A DNA stretch of 23,154 bases from an uncultured Clostridium sp. (GTDB lineage Bacteria; Bacillota; Clostridia; Lachnospirales; Lachnospiraceae): positions 1-23,154 of the forward strand of contig UQFC01000040.1 in assembly GCA_900540335.1 (NCBI GenBank). Reading direction: 5' to 3'. Positions 7,836 to 15,315 of the stretch are shown one piece after another; position 1 is the first letter of the stretch; each line of letters opens with the position of its first letter. The notes beneath the pieces were generated by a model. The model did not search any database, was not told the origin of the DNA, and was given only the letters and a program-made list of their open reading frames with translations. The position numbers were made by a program, and so were the translations under genes.

Positions 7836-8261
7836 TTACTCCTCATACTCATCGTCTTCATCGGAGCCTGCTTCAAAGCGAACCATGGCTTCCTTTCCTG
7901 CTTTCAGAGAATCCTCTGCAAGCTGTCCGGCTTCTGTACCCATCATTCTTGCCATAAAGGCATTGAGAACCACCGGAAGATTTGTTCCTCCAATTACCTG
8001 AAGTTCTCTCTCCATTTCCATTTTTAAACCGATGGAAACATTAAAGGGCGAACCTCCTGTCAGATCTGTGAAAATAATAACCTCTTCACAGTCCTGTAAC
8101 CGTTCCAGCGCTGCTTTCAGCTTTTCCTTCAAGGAATCCACAGAATCTTCAGGGGTGAAATCTACAGATTCAAAGGCCTCCGGCTCCCCTGCCAGAAGCT
8201 TCAGCCCGCTGGTTATCCCTGTTGCAAAGCTGCCATGGCCGGTCACAATCATTCCTACCAT
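7836..8261 (-). CDS. PTS system mannose-family IIA component
   Basis: A 141-residue cytoplasmic phosphocarrier that receives phosphate from HPr. The active histidine is H9 in MVGMIVTGHGSFATG. The second family element, IIFTDLTGGSPFN, lies at about residues 62-74. The C-terminus carries an acidic tail (GSDEDDEYEE) similar in character to the tail of the IIC subunit. The ribosome binding site GGAAGGAG precedes the ATG. It is the first PTS gene after the sulfamidase-like gene, separated by 69 bp that contain a hairpin. Confidence 0.95.
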   Translation of the reverse strand: MVGMIVTGHGSFATGITSGLKLLAGEPEAFESVDFTPEDSVDSLKEKLKAALERLQDCEEVIIFTDLTGGSPFNVSIGLKMEMERELQVIGGTNLPVVLNAFMARMMGTEAGQLAEDSLKAGKEAMVRFEAGSDEDDEYEE

Positions 8262-8294
8262 TTTTCTTCTCCTTCCTTTTGTTTTATATCCAAC

Positions 8295-8323
8295 TTTTCC
8301 TCACAACGCACCTTTGAGGAAAA
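8295..8323 (-). promoter_or_regulatory. Intercistronic hairpin between the sulfatase and PTS IIA genes
   Basis: A perfect 9-bp inverted repeat, TTTTCCTCA (8295-8303) and TGAGGAAAA (8315-8323), with an 11-nt loop, starting 7 nt after the sulfatase stop. There is no T-run beyond it on either strand, so it is more likely an mRNA-processing or stability element than a terminator. It could set different dosages of the first sulfatase and the PTS. Confidence 0.5.
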
Positions 8324-8330
8324 TATGGCT

Positions 8331-9704
8331 TCAGATTTTTTTGTTTCCGCCCGGGCTTACATAATCCTCCGGGTTTTTTGAGCTTGCTTTCTCACATTCT
8401 CTGCGGTTTACCTTCCAGCCCTCCTGTACAGAAATCGGTCCTTCCAAAATCGGATCTTCCGTCCGTTCCTGTACAGCATAGAGCCGCTTAGCCATATCTC
8501 TTCGAATCTCTTCATACTCTGGCTGTCCAGCTACATTGCACCTTTCTCCCGGATCATAAACCAGATCATAAAGTGCCTCCCCTGCTTTTCTTCGCTCTGT
8601 CAGACCTCTCTCCATGAAAAATGCCTTTGTTCCTGACTCATCAATATTGGAAAGATTGGTTTTTCTCCACTCTTCATCCCAATAACGAATATACTTATAC
8701 CGCTCTGTTCTCACACAGCGAACCGGTTCATAGGAAGTATGGAAATTGATTTCTGCAAAAATCTCATCTCTCACCTTCTCCTGTCGTCCCTCCAGCATCG
8801 GCATCAGAGAACAGCCCTCCAGCCATTCCGGCTTCGGAAGCTGCAGAATATCACACAGTGTCGGAAAAACATCAACATGGGACACCAGACTGTCAAACAC
8901 TCTCCCGTTCGCCCCGGAGCCCGGGATTCTAAGCATCAGATTCACTCCGATTCCACTGTCAAACAGTGTACATTTTGCATAGGGATTTGCCAATCCGTGA
9001 TCCGTCGTAAATAAAATAACCGTATCTTCCAGAAGCCCTTCTTCCTTCAGACAGGCAATTACCTGTCCGAAGCAGGTATCTGCGCTTTTTACACTCATCA
9101 GGTATCCGGCAAAATCCTTCCTGGTCTCTTTTGTATCAGGAATCGGATACGGCGGTTTTGCCAAATCCTCATTAATTTCTCCATCCGTCTTATCCGGAAA
9201 TCTTCTGTGGGTCGCATACATTCCATATGACAGGAAAAACGGCTTGCTTCTATCCCAGCGCCGCAGCCATTTGCAGGCCTCCATGGCATTTTCCTTGTCC
9301 CAGTCCACCAGATCCTCCTGACGGAATCCGGAACTGTCACGGGTAATCTCCTCCTGATATCCAATTGTTTCCGTTCCCCGGTTCCGGTCCAGATACCATC
9401 CTGCCTCATGCTGGATACCGCAGAGAACCGTGTGATATCCATGACAATTTAAATAAGGTACAAGATGCTTTCCAAAATCCAGCGAAAATCCCCTCTGGGA
9501 CAATCCCAGCATTCCATTCTGATGAGGATAGGTTCCTGTCAGAAGTCCGGCTCTGCTGGGGGAACAGGTTGGCCCGACACAGTACGCATTCCGAAACACA
9601 GCCGCCTCACCGGCAAATTTCTCGATCGCCGGAGTTGGTACTTTATACCCATATGGACTTAAAATCCTCCCGGAATCATGCGTATGAATATACAATACAT
9701 TCAC
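8331..9704 (-). CDS. Cytoplasmic sulfamidase-like (heparan N-sulfatase family) sulfatase
   Basis: A 457-residue Cys-type sulfatase. The maturation motif is C47-S-P-S-R51 within PTCSPSRAGLLTGTYPHQNG; together with MLGL this closely follows human SGSH (CSPSRASLLTG, HQNGMYGL), so the N-sulfoglucosamine sulfohydrolase branch (S1_8) is the best guess. The N-terminal metal motif reads H9-D10 (HTHDSG) rather than DD, and the usual K-x-H is I97-Q-H99 (CGIQHE). D-H-G of the second metal site is present (FTTDHG). It has no signal peptide, so it is probably cytoplasmic. It is the first gene of the operon, about 45 bp after the predicted transcription start. Substrate is inferred by family only; O-sulfatase activity is possible. 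Confidence 0.9.
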   Translation of the reverse strand: MNVLYIHTHDSGRILSPYGYKVPTPAIEKFAGEAAVFRNAYCVGPTCSPSRAGLLTGTYPHQNGMLGLSQRGFSLDFGKHLVPYLNCHGYHTVLCGIQHEAGWYLDRNRGTETIGYQEEITRDSSGFRQEDLVDWDKENAMEACKWLRRWDRSKPFFLSYGMYATHRRFPDKTDGEINEDLAKPPYPIPDTKETRKDFAGYLMSVKSADTCFGQVIACLKEEGLLEDTVILFTTDHGLANPYAKCTLFDSGIGVNLMLRIPGSGANGRVFDSLVSHVDVFPTLCDILQLPKPEWLEGCSLMPMLEGRQEKVRDEIFAEINFHTSYEPVRCVRTERYKYIRYWDEEWRKTNLSNIDESGTKAFFMERGLTERRKAGEALYDLVYDPGERCNVAGQPEYEEIRRDMAKRLYAVQERTEDPILEGPISVQEGWKVNRRECEKASSKNPEDYVSPGGNKKI

Positions 9705-9756
9705 TCTCTCATCCTCCTCTTTTGTATATCCTGCATAATTTTTCTCACTTAGCTTT

Positions 9757-9785
9757 ACTATATCTCATCCCGCGTTTAATGTCAA
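9757..9785 (-). promoter_or_regulatory. Sigma-A promoter of the sulfatase-PTS operon
   Basis: On the minus strand, TTGACA (complement of 9780-9785), 17-bp spacer, TATAGT (complement of 9757-9762). Transcription would start near 9750, about 45 bp before the first sulfatase gene. Confidence 0.75.
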
Positions 9786-9788
9786 TAC

Positions 9789-9828
9789 ATTTGTAATTAA
9801 TTTGTATTATCATTTTAATCTATTTGTA
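9789..9828. repeat. Three helically phased ATTTGTA repeats upstream of the operon promoter
   Basis: ATTTGTA occurs at 9789-9795, 9800-9806 and 9822-9828, giving spacings of 11 and 22 bp, or whole turns of the helix. They lie immediately upstream of the operon -35 box, and the first also pairs with the preceding TACA (9786-9789) as TACA-TT-TGTA. The position suits an activator site or an A/T-rich UP element; a GntR/UTRA operator is also possible. Confidence 0.5.
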
Positions 9829-9896
9829 TTGTTTTAAATATTTATAATGTTAACTTATTTATAAATTCATGCAGACATTCCCCCTGGCAAAGTCCC

Positions 9897-9925
9897 TTGT
9901 ATTTCCTCTGTATTTCTTTTATAAT
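9897..9925 (+). promoter_or_regulatory. Predicted gntR promoter
   Basis: TTGTAT (9897-9902), 17-bp spacer and a consensus TATAAT (9920-9925) face the regulator gene. The leader would be about 110 nt and would contain the palindrome at 9986-10001. Confidence 0.6.
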
Positions 9926-9985
9926 AGTACTGTCTTAAACCATTACATAAAAAATATCCGCCCCTGGAAGCAGAAGCAGTATCCC

Positions 9986-10001
9986 GGAAACACTTGTTTC
10001 C
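9986..10001. promoter_or_regulatory. Palindromic operator candidate upstream of gntR
   Basis: GGAAACA-CT-TGTTTCC is a perfect 7-bp inverted repeat with a 2-bp centre, downstream of the predicted gntR promoter and about 40 bp before its start codon. This is a natural place for autorepression by the regulator. Confidence 0.5.
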
Positions 10002-10040
10002 ACCGATATTCCAGCGGATGATATATAAAGAGGTGCTTAT

Positions 10041-10754
10041 ATGGCGAAAAAACGAATTGCTCAATACAAACAGATCGAACACGATCTTCTGGAAAAAATC
10101 AATCTGGGATATTATAAAAAAGACGATCTGATTCCGACAGAACTGGAGCTGTCCAATACCTACCAGGTTTCCAGAGTTACTGTCCGCAAAGCTACTGACA
10201 ATCTTGTGGCTCAGGGACTTTTGTCCCGGGTTGCCGGTGTGGGAACCTTTGTATGCCACCCGTCCGTAACCCTGAACCCAAGCTCCATTCAGGGCTTTTC
10301 CGATGCCATGAAGGACAAGGGGCTGAGCGTCCACACAGAAGTTCCTACCTTTATGATTCAGAAGGCGCCTGCAAACATTGCTTCCATTCTTGAAATTGAA
10401 AAAGATGAGCCGATGTATTTCATTGAACGGATCCGGTATGCCAATGACGAAATCTTTCAATTTGAAACTACCTATATGTCTGCACGGCTTTATCCTGATA
10501 TTTCCATACAGGTACTTCAGGAATCAAAATACCGTTTTTTTGAAGAAACCAAGGGGCTGAAAATTGCCTACAGCCACCATACAGTAACTCCCATTCTGCC
10601 TACTCCGCAGATAGCCCAGATGTTCTGTATTACTCCCAATACACCCATTCTGCGAGTAGCCAATGTAACACACCTGAGCAACGGACAGATTATGGATTAC
10701 ACAGAGCTGACCTTAAACTCCCCAAAATATCAGCTGACCTATATCAAAAAATAA
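10041..10754 (+). CDS. GntR-family (HutC/UTRA) transcriptional regulator of the sulfatase-PTS locus
   Basis: A 237-residue regulator. Residues 1-70 are a GntR winged HTH (YKQIEHDLLEKINLG, then PTELELSNTYQVSRVTVRKA and LVAQGLLSRVAGVGTFV). Residues about 85-235 are a UTRA ligand-binding domain of the HutC type (SIQGFSDAMKDKGL near its start, LRVANVTHLSNGQIMDYTE near its end). UTRA domains sense small ligands, often sugar phosphates. It is divergent from the PTS-sulfatase operon, so it probably responds to the PTS product and controls that operon and itself. The ribosome binding site AGAGGTG precedes the ATG. Confidence 0.93.
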   Translation: MAKKRIAQYKQIEHDLLEKINLGYYKKDDLIPTELELSNTYQVSRVTVRKATDNLVAQGLLSRVAGVGTFVCHPSVTLNPSSIQGFSDAMKDKGLSVHTEVPTFMIQKAPANIASILEIEKDEPMYFIERIRYANDEIFQFETTYMSARLYPDISIQVLQESKYRFFEETKGLKIAYSHHTVTPILPTPQIAQMFCITPNTPILRVANVTHLSNGQIMDYTELTLNSPKYQLTYIKK

Positions 10755-10907
10755 TTCTTCTAATTTTTTTACTTTCTGAAACTTTTTCCTTTCCTGCATC
10801 GTCTATAGTATGAAAGATTCAGACATCTGTATCATTCCGGACTCCTGCCCTGCGGCCGGAGCCGGTCCATGCAGAGGTTTATATCAGGATGCACAAAGGA
10901 GGCAGTT

Positions 10908-12326
10908 ATGGTTTTCAGCAGTCTTATTTTTCTTTTCGGCTTTTTGCCTGTATTTTTATTGCTTTATTATATTTGTCCCGACAGATGGAAAAATCTCTGT
11001 CTGTTTGCGGGCAGCCTGATCTTCTATTTTTATGGAGTCAAGGATCAGCCCCTGTACTTTTTTCTTCTGATTCTGTCCATCTGGGTCAATTACCGGATTG
11101 GAATTCTCCTTGGGCGGCGCAGAAAAAAAGAGCACCGGAAAAAATGGCTGACAGCAGGCATTGTCTTCAACCTGTTCTGGCTGTTCCTGTTTAAATATTC
11201 CGGCTTTTTTGCAGAAAATCTGAATATTCTGCTGACATACCTTGGACTGGAACCCCTTCTCCCGATCTGCCGTCTGCCTCTTCCTATTGGAATCAGCTTT
11301 TATACCTTTCAGGCAATTTCCTATCTGGCAGACGTTTACCGGAAGGACGCCTCCTACGAGCCCTCCTTTATTGATTATGGAATGTACATCACCATGTTCC
11401 CCCAGCTTATTGCCGGTCCTATTGTCACCTACAATTCCATCCGGCAGCAGCTTCACCGCCGCACCTGCAGTCTTGCAAATTTTGAAGAAGGACTGCGGGA
11501 ATTCACTCTGGGACTTGGATTTAAGGTTCTTCTGGCAAATCAGGTAGGACGGCTTTGGAGCCAGGTCGAGGCCATTGGCTTTGAAAGCATTTCCACGCCC
11601 CTGGCATGGATGGGAATTATCGCCTTCAGCCTCCAGATTTACTTTGACTTTTACGGCTATTCCCTGATGGCCAAAGGGCTGGGACAGCTGATGGGCTTTT
11701 CTCTGCCTGACAACTTTGCCCATCCCTATCTTTCTCTGTCCATGACGGAATTCTGGCGCAGATGGCATATTACTCTGGGAAGCTGGTTTCGTGATTACAT
11801 CTACATTCCCCTTGGCGGAAACAGAAAAGGAAGTCTTGACACAGTCCGCAATCTGCTGATTGTCTGGCTTCTTACCGGATTCTGGCATGGAGCCAGCTGG
11901 AATTTCCTTCTCTGGGGACTGACACTGTTTCTTCTGATTTTTATAGAAAAAGCAGGACTGGGGCGGGTTTTGCACCGGTTCCCTCTTCTGGGACATCTGT
12001 ACATGATGCTGGCCATTCCCCTCAACTGGCTGATTTTTGCAGTTACGGATCTGGGACAGATGAAAATTTATTTTCTCCGCCTTTTCCCCTTCCTGGCCCC
12101 TCATGCAGAGTTCAGCTTTTTCTCCGGCGATTATCTGAAATACGGACAGATTTACCTGGTTTCCATGGCTGCCGGACTGATATTCATGACCGGACTTCCG
12201 GAAAAGCTTTACAGGCGCTACAAAAGCTCCTTTTTCACCGCCGCCCCTCTTCTGGCTGTTTTCTGGGGCTGTGTGTACCTGATGAAGCTGGGCGCGGACG
12301 ATCCATTTTTATATTTCAGATTTTAA
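10908..12326 (+). CDS. MBOAT-family membrane O-acyltransferase (AlgI/DltB-like)
   Basis: A 472-residue polytopic membrane protein expected to move acyl (usually acetyl) groups across the membrane onto an extracellular glycan. The start was set at ATG 10908, just after AAAGGAGG; an upstream ATG at 10869 has no such site. MBOAT landmarks are PLPIGISFYTFQAISYLADV at about 125-143, FPQLIAGPIVTY at 164-175, EFWRRWHITLGSWFRDYIYI with H287, and LTGFWHGASWNFLLWG with the catalytic-type H327. The partner SGNH gene follows after 16 bp. No glycan synthesis genes are nearby, so the acceptor (cell-wall polymer, peptidoglycan or capsule) is unknown. Confidence 0.93.
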   Translation: MVFSSLIFLFGFLPVFLLLYYICPDRWKNLCLFAGSLIFYFYGVKDQPLYFFLLILSIWVNYRIGILLGRRRKKEHRKKWLTAGIVFNLFWLFLFKYSGFFAENLNILLTYLGLEPLLPICRLPLPIGISFYTFQAISYLADVYRKDASYEPSFIDYGMYITMFPQLIAGPIVTYNSIRQQLHRRTCSLANFEEGLREFTLGLGFKVLLANQVGRLWSQVEAIGFESISTPLAWMGIIAFSLQIYFDFYGYSLMAKGLGQLMGFSLPDNFAHPYLSLSMTEFWRRWHITLGSWFRDYIYIPLGGNRKGSLDTVRNLLIVWLLTGFWHGASWNFLLWGLTLFLLIFIEKAGLGRVLHRFPLLGHLYMMLAIPLNWLIFAVTDLGQMKIYFLRLFPFLAPHAEFSFFSGDYLKYGQIYLVSMAAGLIFMTGLPEKLYRRYKSSFFTAAPLLAVFWGCVYLMKLGADDPFLYFRF

Positions 12327-12342
12327 TCGGGAGATGTACATT

Positions 12343-13314
12343 ATGAGAAAATACTGGTATACCATACTTTTAACCATCAGCCTTTCCGGCGCTGCTGCAG
12401 CGCGGATGATCCCTGATTCCGTGGCCGAGGCAGTGGCTGCTGAGATCATAGATCTGGGAACAGATATCCGGATGACAGCAGAAGCATATGCCTGCGCCGG
12501 ACAGGAAGAATCTGAGAACGGCAGCTCAGTTACAGAATACAATGAAAATGAAAATAACGCCGGAAATCCTGCCGTCAGTGAACCGGCTGAACATCAGGGA
12601 CAGAACACAGATATTCCGGCTGAGGCGGAAACCTCTGCGGCAGATACGCTTCCGGCAGACGGCTCCGGCACTGCCTCAGCAGAAGCTCCGGACTCCGGCA
12701 GTTCCCCCGCTGTCACAGAATCTTCCGCACAGGAACCCCTCTCTCTTCCGGAAAACCCTGATTTCACCAATGTGCTTTTTATCGGAGATTCCCGGACCGC
12801 CGGCCTTTCCGAATACGGAGATCTGGGACAGGCTGAGGTTTTTGCCGATTCCGGCATGAGTGTATTCAATCTGTTTGATTCCCGCGTAAAAACAAAAAGA
12901 GGAAGCAGGCAGACATTGCAGGAGCTGTTATCACAAAATCAATTCCAGACCATTTACCTGATGCTGGGAATCAATGAGCTGGGCTACGAATACAGCAGCA
13001 TTATCAAAAAATACCAGTCCGTTGTAGAAACTATACAATCCCTGCAGCCGGAGGCAGTCCTGGTTCTCCAGGCCAACCTTCACGTTACCGGAAAGAAATC
13101 ATCCTCAAGCAGTACCTATAACAACGAAAAGCTTAACCGCCTTAACAGCGGAATTCAGGCCATTGCAGAAGAACACAGCTGCTTCTATCTCGATGTAAAC
13201 CCTGTGTTTGATGATGAAAACGGCAATCTGAGGGCAGACTACTCTACAGACGGCTCCCACATTCTGGGAAAATACTATTCTGTGTGGGTAGACTGGCTGA
13301 AGGAGGCCTCCTGA
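12343..13314 (+). CDS. Secreted/membrane-anchored SGNH-hydrolase acyltransferase partner
   Basis: A 323-residue protein. The start was set at ATG 12343, which has GGGAG 9 bp upstream; the ATG at 12334 abuts that site. Residues 4-20 are a hydrophobic signal or anchor (YWYTILLTISLSGAAAA). Residues about 50-140 are a low-complexity linker rich in Glu, Ala, Ser and Pro, suited to crossing the wall. Residues 141-323 form an SGNH domain: nucleophile S150 in FIGDSRT, N211 in LGINELG, and D303/H306 in TDGSH. Paired with the MBOAT gene it probably completes transfer of the acyl group to an extracellular glycan, as in AlgI/AlgJ- or DltB/DltD-like pairs. An esterase acting on the same polymer is the alternative. 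Confidence 0.88.
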   Translation: MRKYWYTILLTISLSGAAAARMIPDSVAEAVAAEIIDLGTDIRMTAEAYACAGQEESENGSSVTEYNENENNAGNPAVSEPAEHQGQNTDIPAEAETSAADTLPADGSGTASAEAPDSGSSPAVTESSAQEPLSLPENPDFTNVLFIGDSRTAGLSEYGDLGQAEVFADSGMSVFNLFDSRVKTKRGSRQTLQELLSQNQFQTIYLMLGINELGYEYSSIIKKYQSVVETIQSLQPEAVLVLQANLHVTGKKSSSSSTYNNEKLNRLNSGIQAIAEEHSCFYLDVNPVFDDENGNLRADYSTDGSHILGKYYSVWVDWLKEAS

Positions 13315-13358
13315 ACGGGTACGGGCCTGTAAAGATGCTGCGATTTTTCAAAAACCGG

Positions 13359-13387
13359 TTGTCCCTTTCCCTTGTCTGATTTATACT
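13359..13387 (+). promoter_or_regulatory. Predicted promoter of the OLD-family nuclease gene
   Basis: TTGTCC (13359-13364), 17-bp spacer, TATACT (13382-13387), lying 45 bp before the start codon. It suggests the nuclease gene is transcribed independently of the MBOAT-SGNH pair. Confidence 0.55.
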
Positions 13388-13431
13388 GGACTTATCTGTA
13401 ACCGGATTTTGTTTATTTTCAGGAGGTGCTT

Positions 13432-15288
13432 ATGCAGCTTACTTATTTGCACATCCATAACTTCAAATCCATTCGCGACATGGAAATTACCGACATTGAC
13501 AGCGCTCTGATTCTGGTAGGAAAAAACAATACAGGAAAAACCTCCGTTCTGGATGCCGTCTGCGCTGTCTGCGGTTATTATCCTGTTCAGGAGTCGGATT
13601 TCAACGAAAAGCTTCAGTCCATCCGCATTGAAGCATCCCTCTCCATCGACGAAGAGGATTTGAAGCTGTTTCATTATATGGGAATTGTAAGCCAGTACCG
13701 CAGATATGAGGTCTGGCTCAGAACCTTTTACGAACGCTTCCCCTCCTATTCGCCGGAAAGCCGGGAGCTGACCTTTACATTTCATGTAAACAGGGACGGA
13801 AAAATCCGCTATGAAGACGGATTCCGGAAAAATAACCCCTATATTCCCATGATTCTCCCACGGGTTTACCGAATCAATGCGGACCGGGATCTGGCGCTTT
13901 TGCAGAATGATCTGCTGATGTTTCAGGAAAATGTCCAGCTGAAAAAACTGCGTTCCGGTTCCTGCCTTTTTGAGCAGGCCAAGCAGTGCAATCACTGTTT
14001 CCAGTGTCTGGGACTGATTCACCAGAAAAAGCCGGAGGATCTGACTGTGGCAGAAACCGCCCGCCTTCTGGAATCCAAAATATATCAGCTTAATCTCAGT
14101 GACTTTTCAGAAAAGCTCAATGACAATTTCCGGAAAAACGGCGGCTTTGAGGAAATTCATTTTACATTGAATTACGATATCGATCAGCTCTTCTCCCTTG
14201 ATGTCTCCTCCTTTAATCCCCAGACCGGAGCTGAAAAACCGGTAGAGCTTATGGGAAAAGGAATGAGAAGCATCTATATGCTGTCGCTTCTGGAGACTTA
14301 TATTACAGAGCCGGGACGCATCCCCAGCCTGATTGTCGTAGAAGATCCGGAGATTTTTCTCCATCCGCAGCTTCAGAAAATCTGCAGCGAAATCCTCTAC
14401 CGCCTTTCCAAAAAGAATCAGGTGATTTTCAAAACCCACTCTCCGGATCTGCTGTTTAACTTCACCAAACGTCAGATCCGCCAGATGGTGCTGGACGAAG
14501 ACCGGTATTCCATTATCCGTCCCAAGACCGATCTGGGACAGATTCTGGACGATCTGGGCTACGGAGCGAACGATCTGATGAATGTCAGCTTCGTATTCAT
14601 CGTAGAGGGAAAGCAGGACAAATCCCGGCTTCCCCTGCTGCTGGAACATTATTATTCAGAAATCCATGACAGTCAGGGCCGGCTTGCCCGGATTTCTATT
14701 CTTACTACCAACAGCTGTACCAACATCCGGACCTATGCCAATTTGAAATACATGAATCAGGTCTATATCCGGGATCAGTTTCTCATGATACGGGATGGAG
14801 ACGGCAAGGACCCGGAAGAGCTGGCCTCCCAGCTGTGCCGTTACTACGATGAGCGGAATCTGGAAGACGTGGATCGGCTTCCCCGGGTTACACGGAGAAA
14901 TGTACTGATTTTAAAATACTATTCCTTTGAGAATTATTTTCTGAATCCGAAGATTATGGCTGCCCTTGGCATTGTAGAATCTGAAGAAAAATTTTATTCC
15001 ATCCTGTATGAAAAATGGAACGAGTACCTGCACCGTCTCCGCAGCGGCCAGCAGCTGATGCAGGTTCTGGGCCGGAATTTTACTTCTCCGGAAGACATGA
15101 AAGAACACATGGAAGAAATCAAAATTTATCTGAGAGGCCACAATCTTTACGACATTTTTTACGGCCCCTTTAAGGACAGAGAACAGGAAATCCTGAAAAA
15201 TTATATCAAAACAGCTCCCCGGGATGACTTCCGTGATATTCTGGATGCCATCGACCAGTTTCCCTATTTTGACAGCCGGAGGGTGTGA
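13432..15288 (+). CDS. OLD-family ATP-dependent nuclease (ABC ATPase plus TOPRIM)
   Basis: A 618-residue protein; ATG 13432 follows AGGAGG and was preferred to the in-frame GTG at 13426. ATPase part: Walker A G30-KNNTGKT with K36, a GKGMRS signature-like segment at 275-280, Walker B IVVEDPEIFLHP with E304/D305, and H336 in KTHSPDLL. TOPRIM part: E392 in FIVEGKQDK and D455/D457 in IRDGDG, the metal ligands for DNA cleavage. A Cys cluster, C178, C186, C189, C192, lies in the middle insertion and is unusual. No UvrD-like helicase (GajB) neighbour is present, so this is a stand-alone, class 1-like OLD. Related proteins act in phage defence or DNA repair. The C-terminal part beyond residue 470 is unassigned. 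Confidence 0.9.
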   Translation: MQLTYLHIHNFKSIRDMEITDIDSALILVGKNNTGKTSVLDAVCAVCGYYPVQESDFNEKLQSIRIEASLSIDEEDLKLFHYMGIVSQYRRYEVWLRTFYERFPSYSPESRELTFTFHVNRDGKIRYEDGFRKNNPYIPMILPRVYRINADRDLALLQNDLLMFQENVQLKKLRSGSCLFEQAKQCNHCFQCLGLIHQKKPEDLTVAETARLLESKIYQLNLSDFSEKLNDNFRKNGGFEEIHFTLNYDIDQLFSLDVSSFNPQTGAEKPVELMGKGMRSIYMLSLLETYITEPGRIPSLIVVEDPEIFLHPQLQKICSEILYRLSKKNQVIFKTHSPDLLFNFTKRQIRQMVLDEDRYSIIRPKTDLGQILDDLGYGANDLMNVSFVFIVEGKQDKSRLPLLLEHYYSEIHDSQGRLARISILTTNSCTNIRTYANLKYMNQVYIRDQFLMIRDGDGKDPEELASQLCRYYDERNLEDVDRLPRVTRRNVLILKYYSFENYFLNPKIMAALGIVESEEKFYSILYEKWNEYLHRLRSGQQLMQVLGRNFTSPEDMKEHMEEIKIYLRGHNLYDIFYGPFKDREQEILKNYIKTAPRDDFRDILDAIDQFPYFDSRRV

Positions 15289-15297
15289 AAAAACCGC

Positions 15298-15315
15298 GGC
15301 AGGGTATTCCCTGCC
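15298..15315. terminator. Bidirectional terminator between convergent genes
   Basis: GGCAGGG (15298-15304), TATT loop, CCCTGCC (15309-15315). On the minus strand it is followed within 4 nt by T6 and directly abuts the DUF89 gene stop. On the plus side it is 10 bp after the nuclease stop and has only a weak T-rich tail. Confidence 0.75.

Larger units (their letters stand above)
9705..10040. other. Divergent control region between the sulfatase operon and gntR
   Basis: A gene-free stretch that holds two outward promoters, three phased ATTTGTA repeats beside the operon promoter and one perfect palindrome before gntR, each listed separately. I found no clear catabolite-repression (cre) consensus here. 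Confidence 0.7.

Noticed and set aside
9705..10040. Riboswitch or cre site in the divergent control region
   Set aside because: No recognisable aptamer core and no good match to the TGnAAnCGnTnnCA consensus were seen.
10956..12104. Long minus-strand open frame (382 codons) opposite the MBOAT gene
   Set aside because: It is antisense to a gene with clear MBOAT motifs, and its translation is Lys/Gln-rich with no recognisable domain or ribosome binding site.
13381..14649. Two minus-strand open frames opposite the OLD-family gene
   Set aside because: Antisense to conserved ATPase and TOPRIM motifs; the translations have no recognisable domains.
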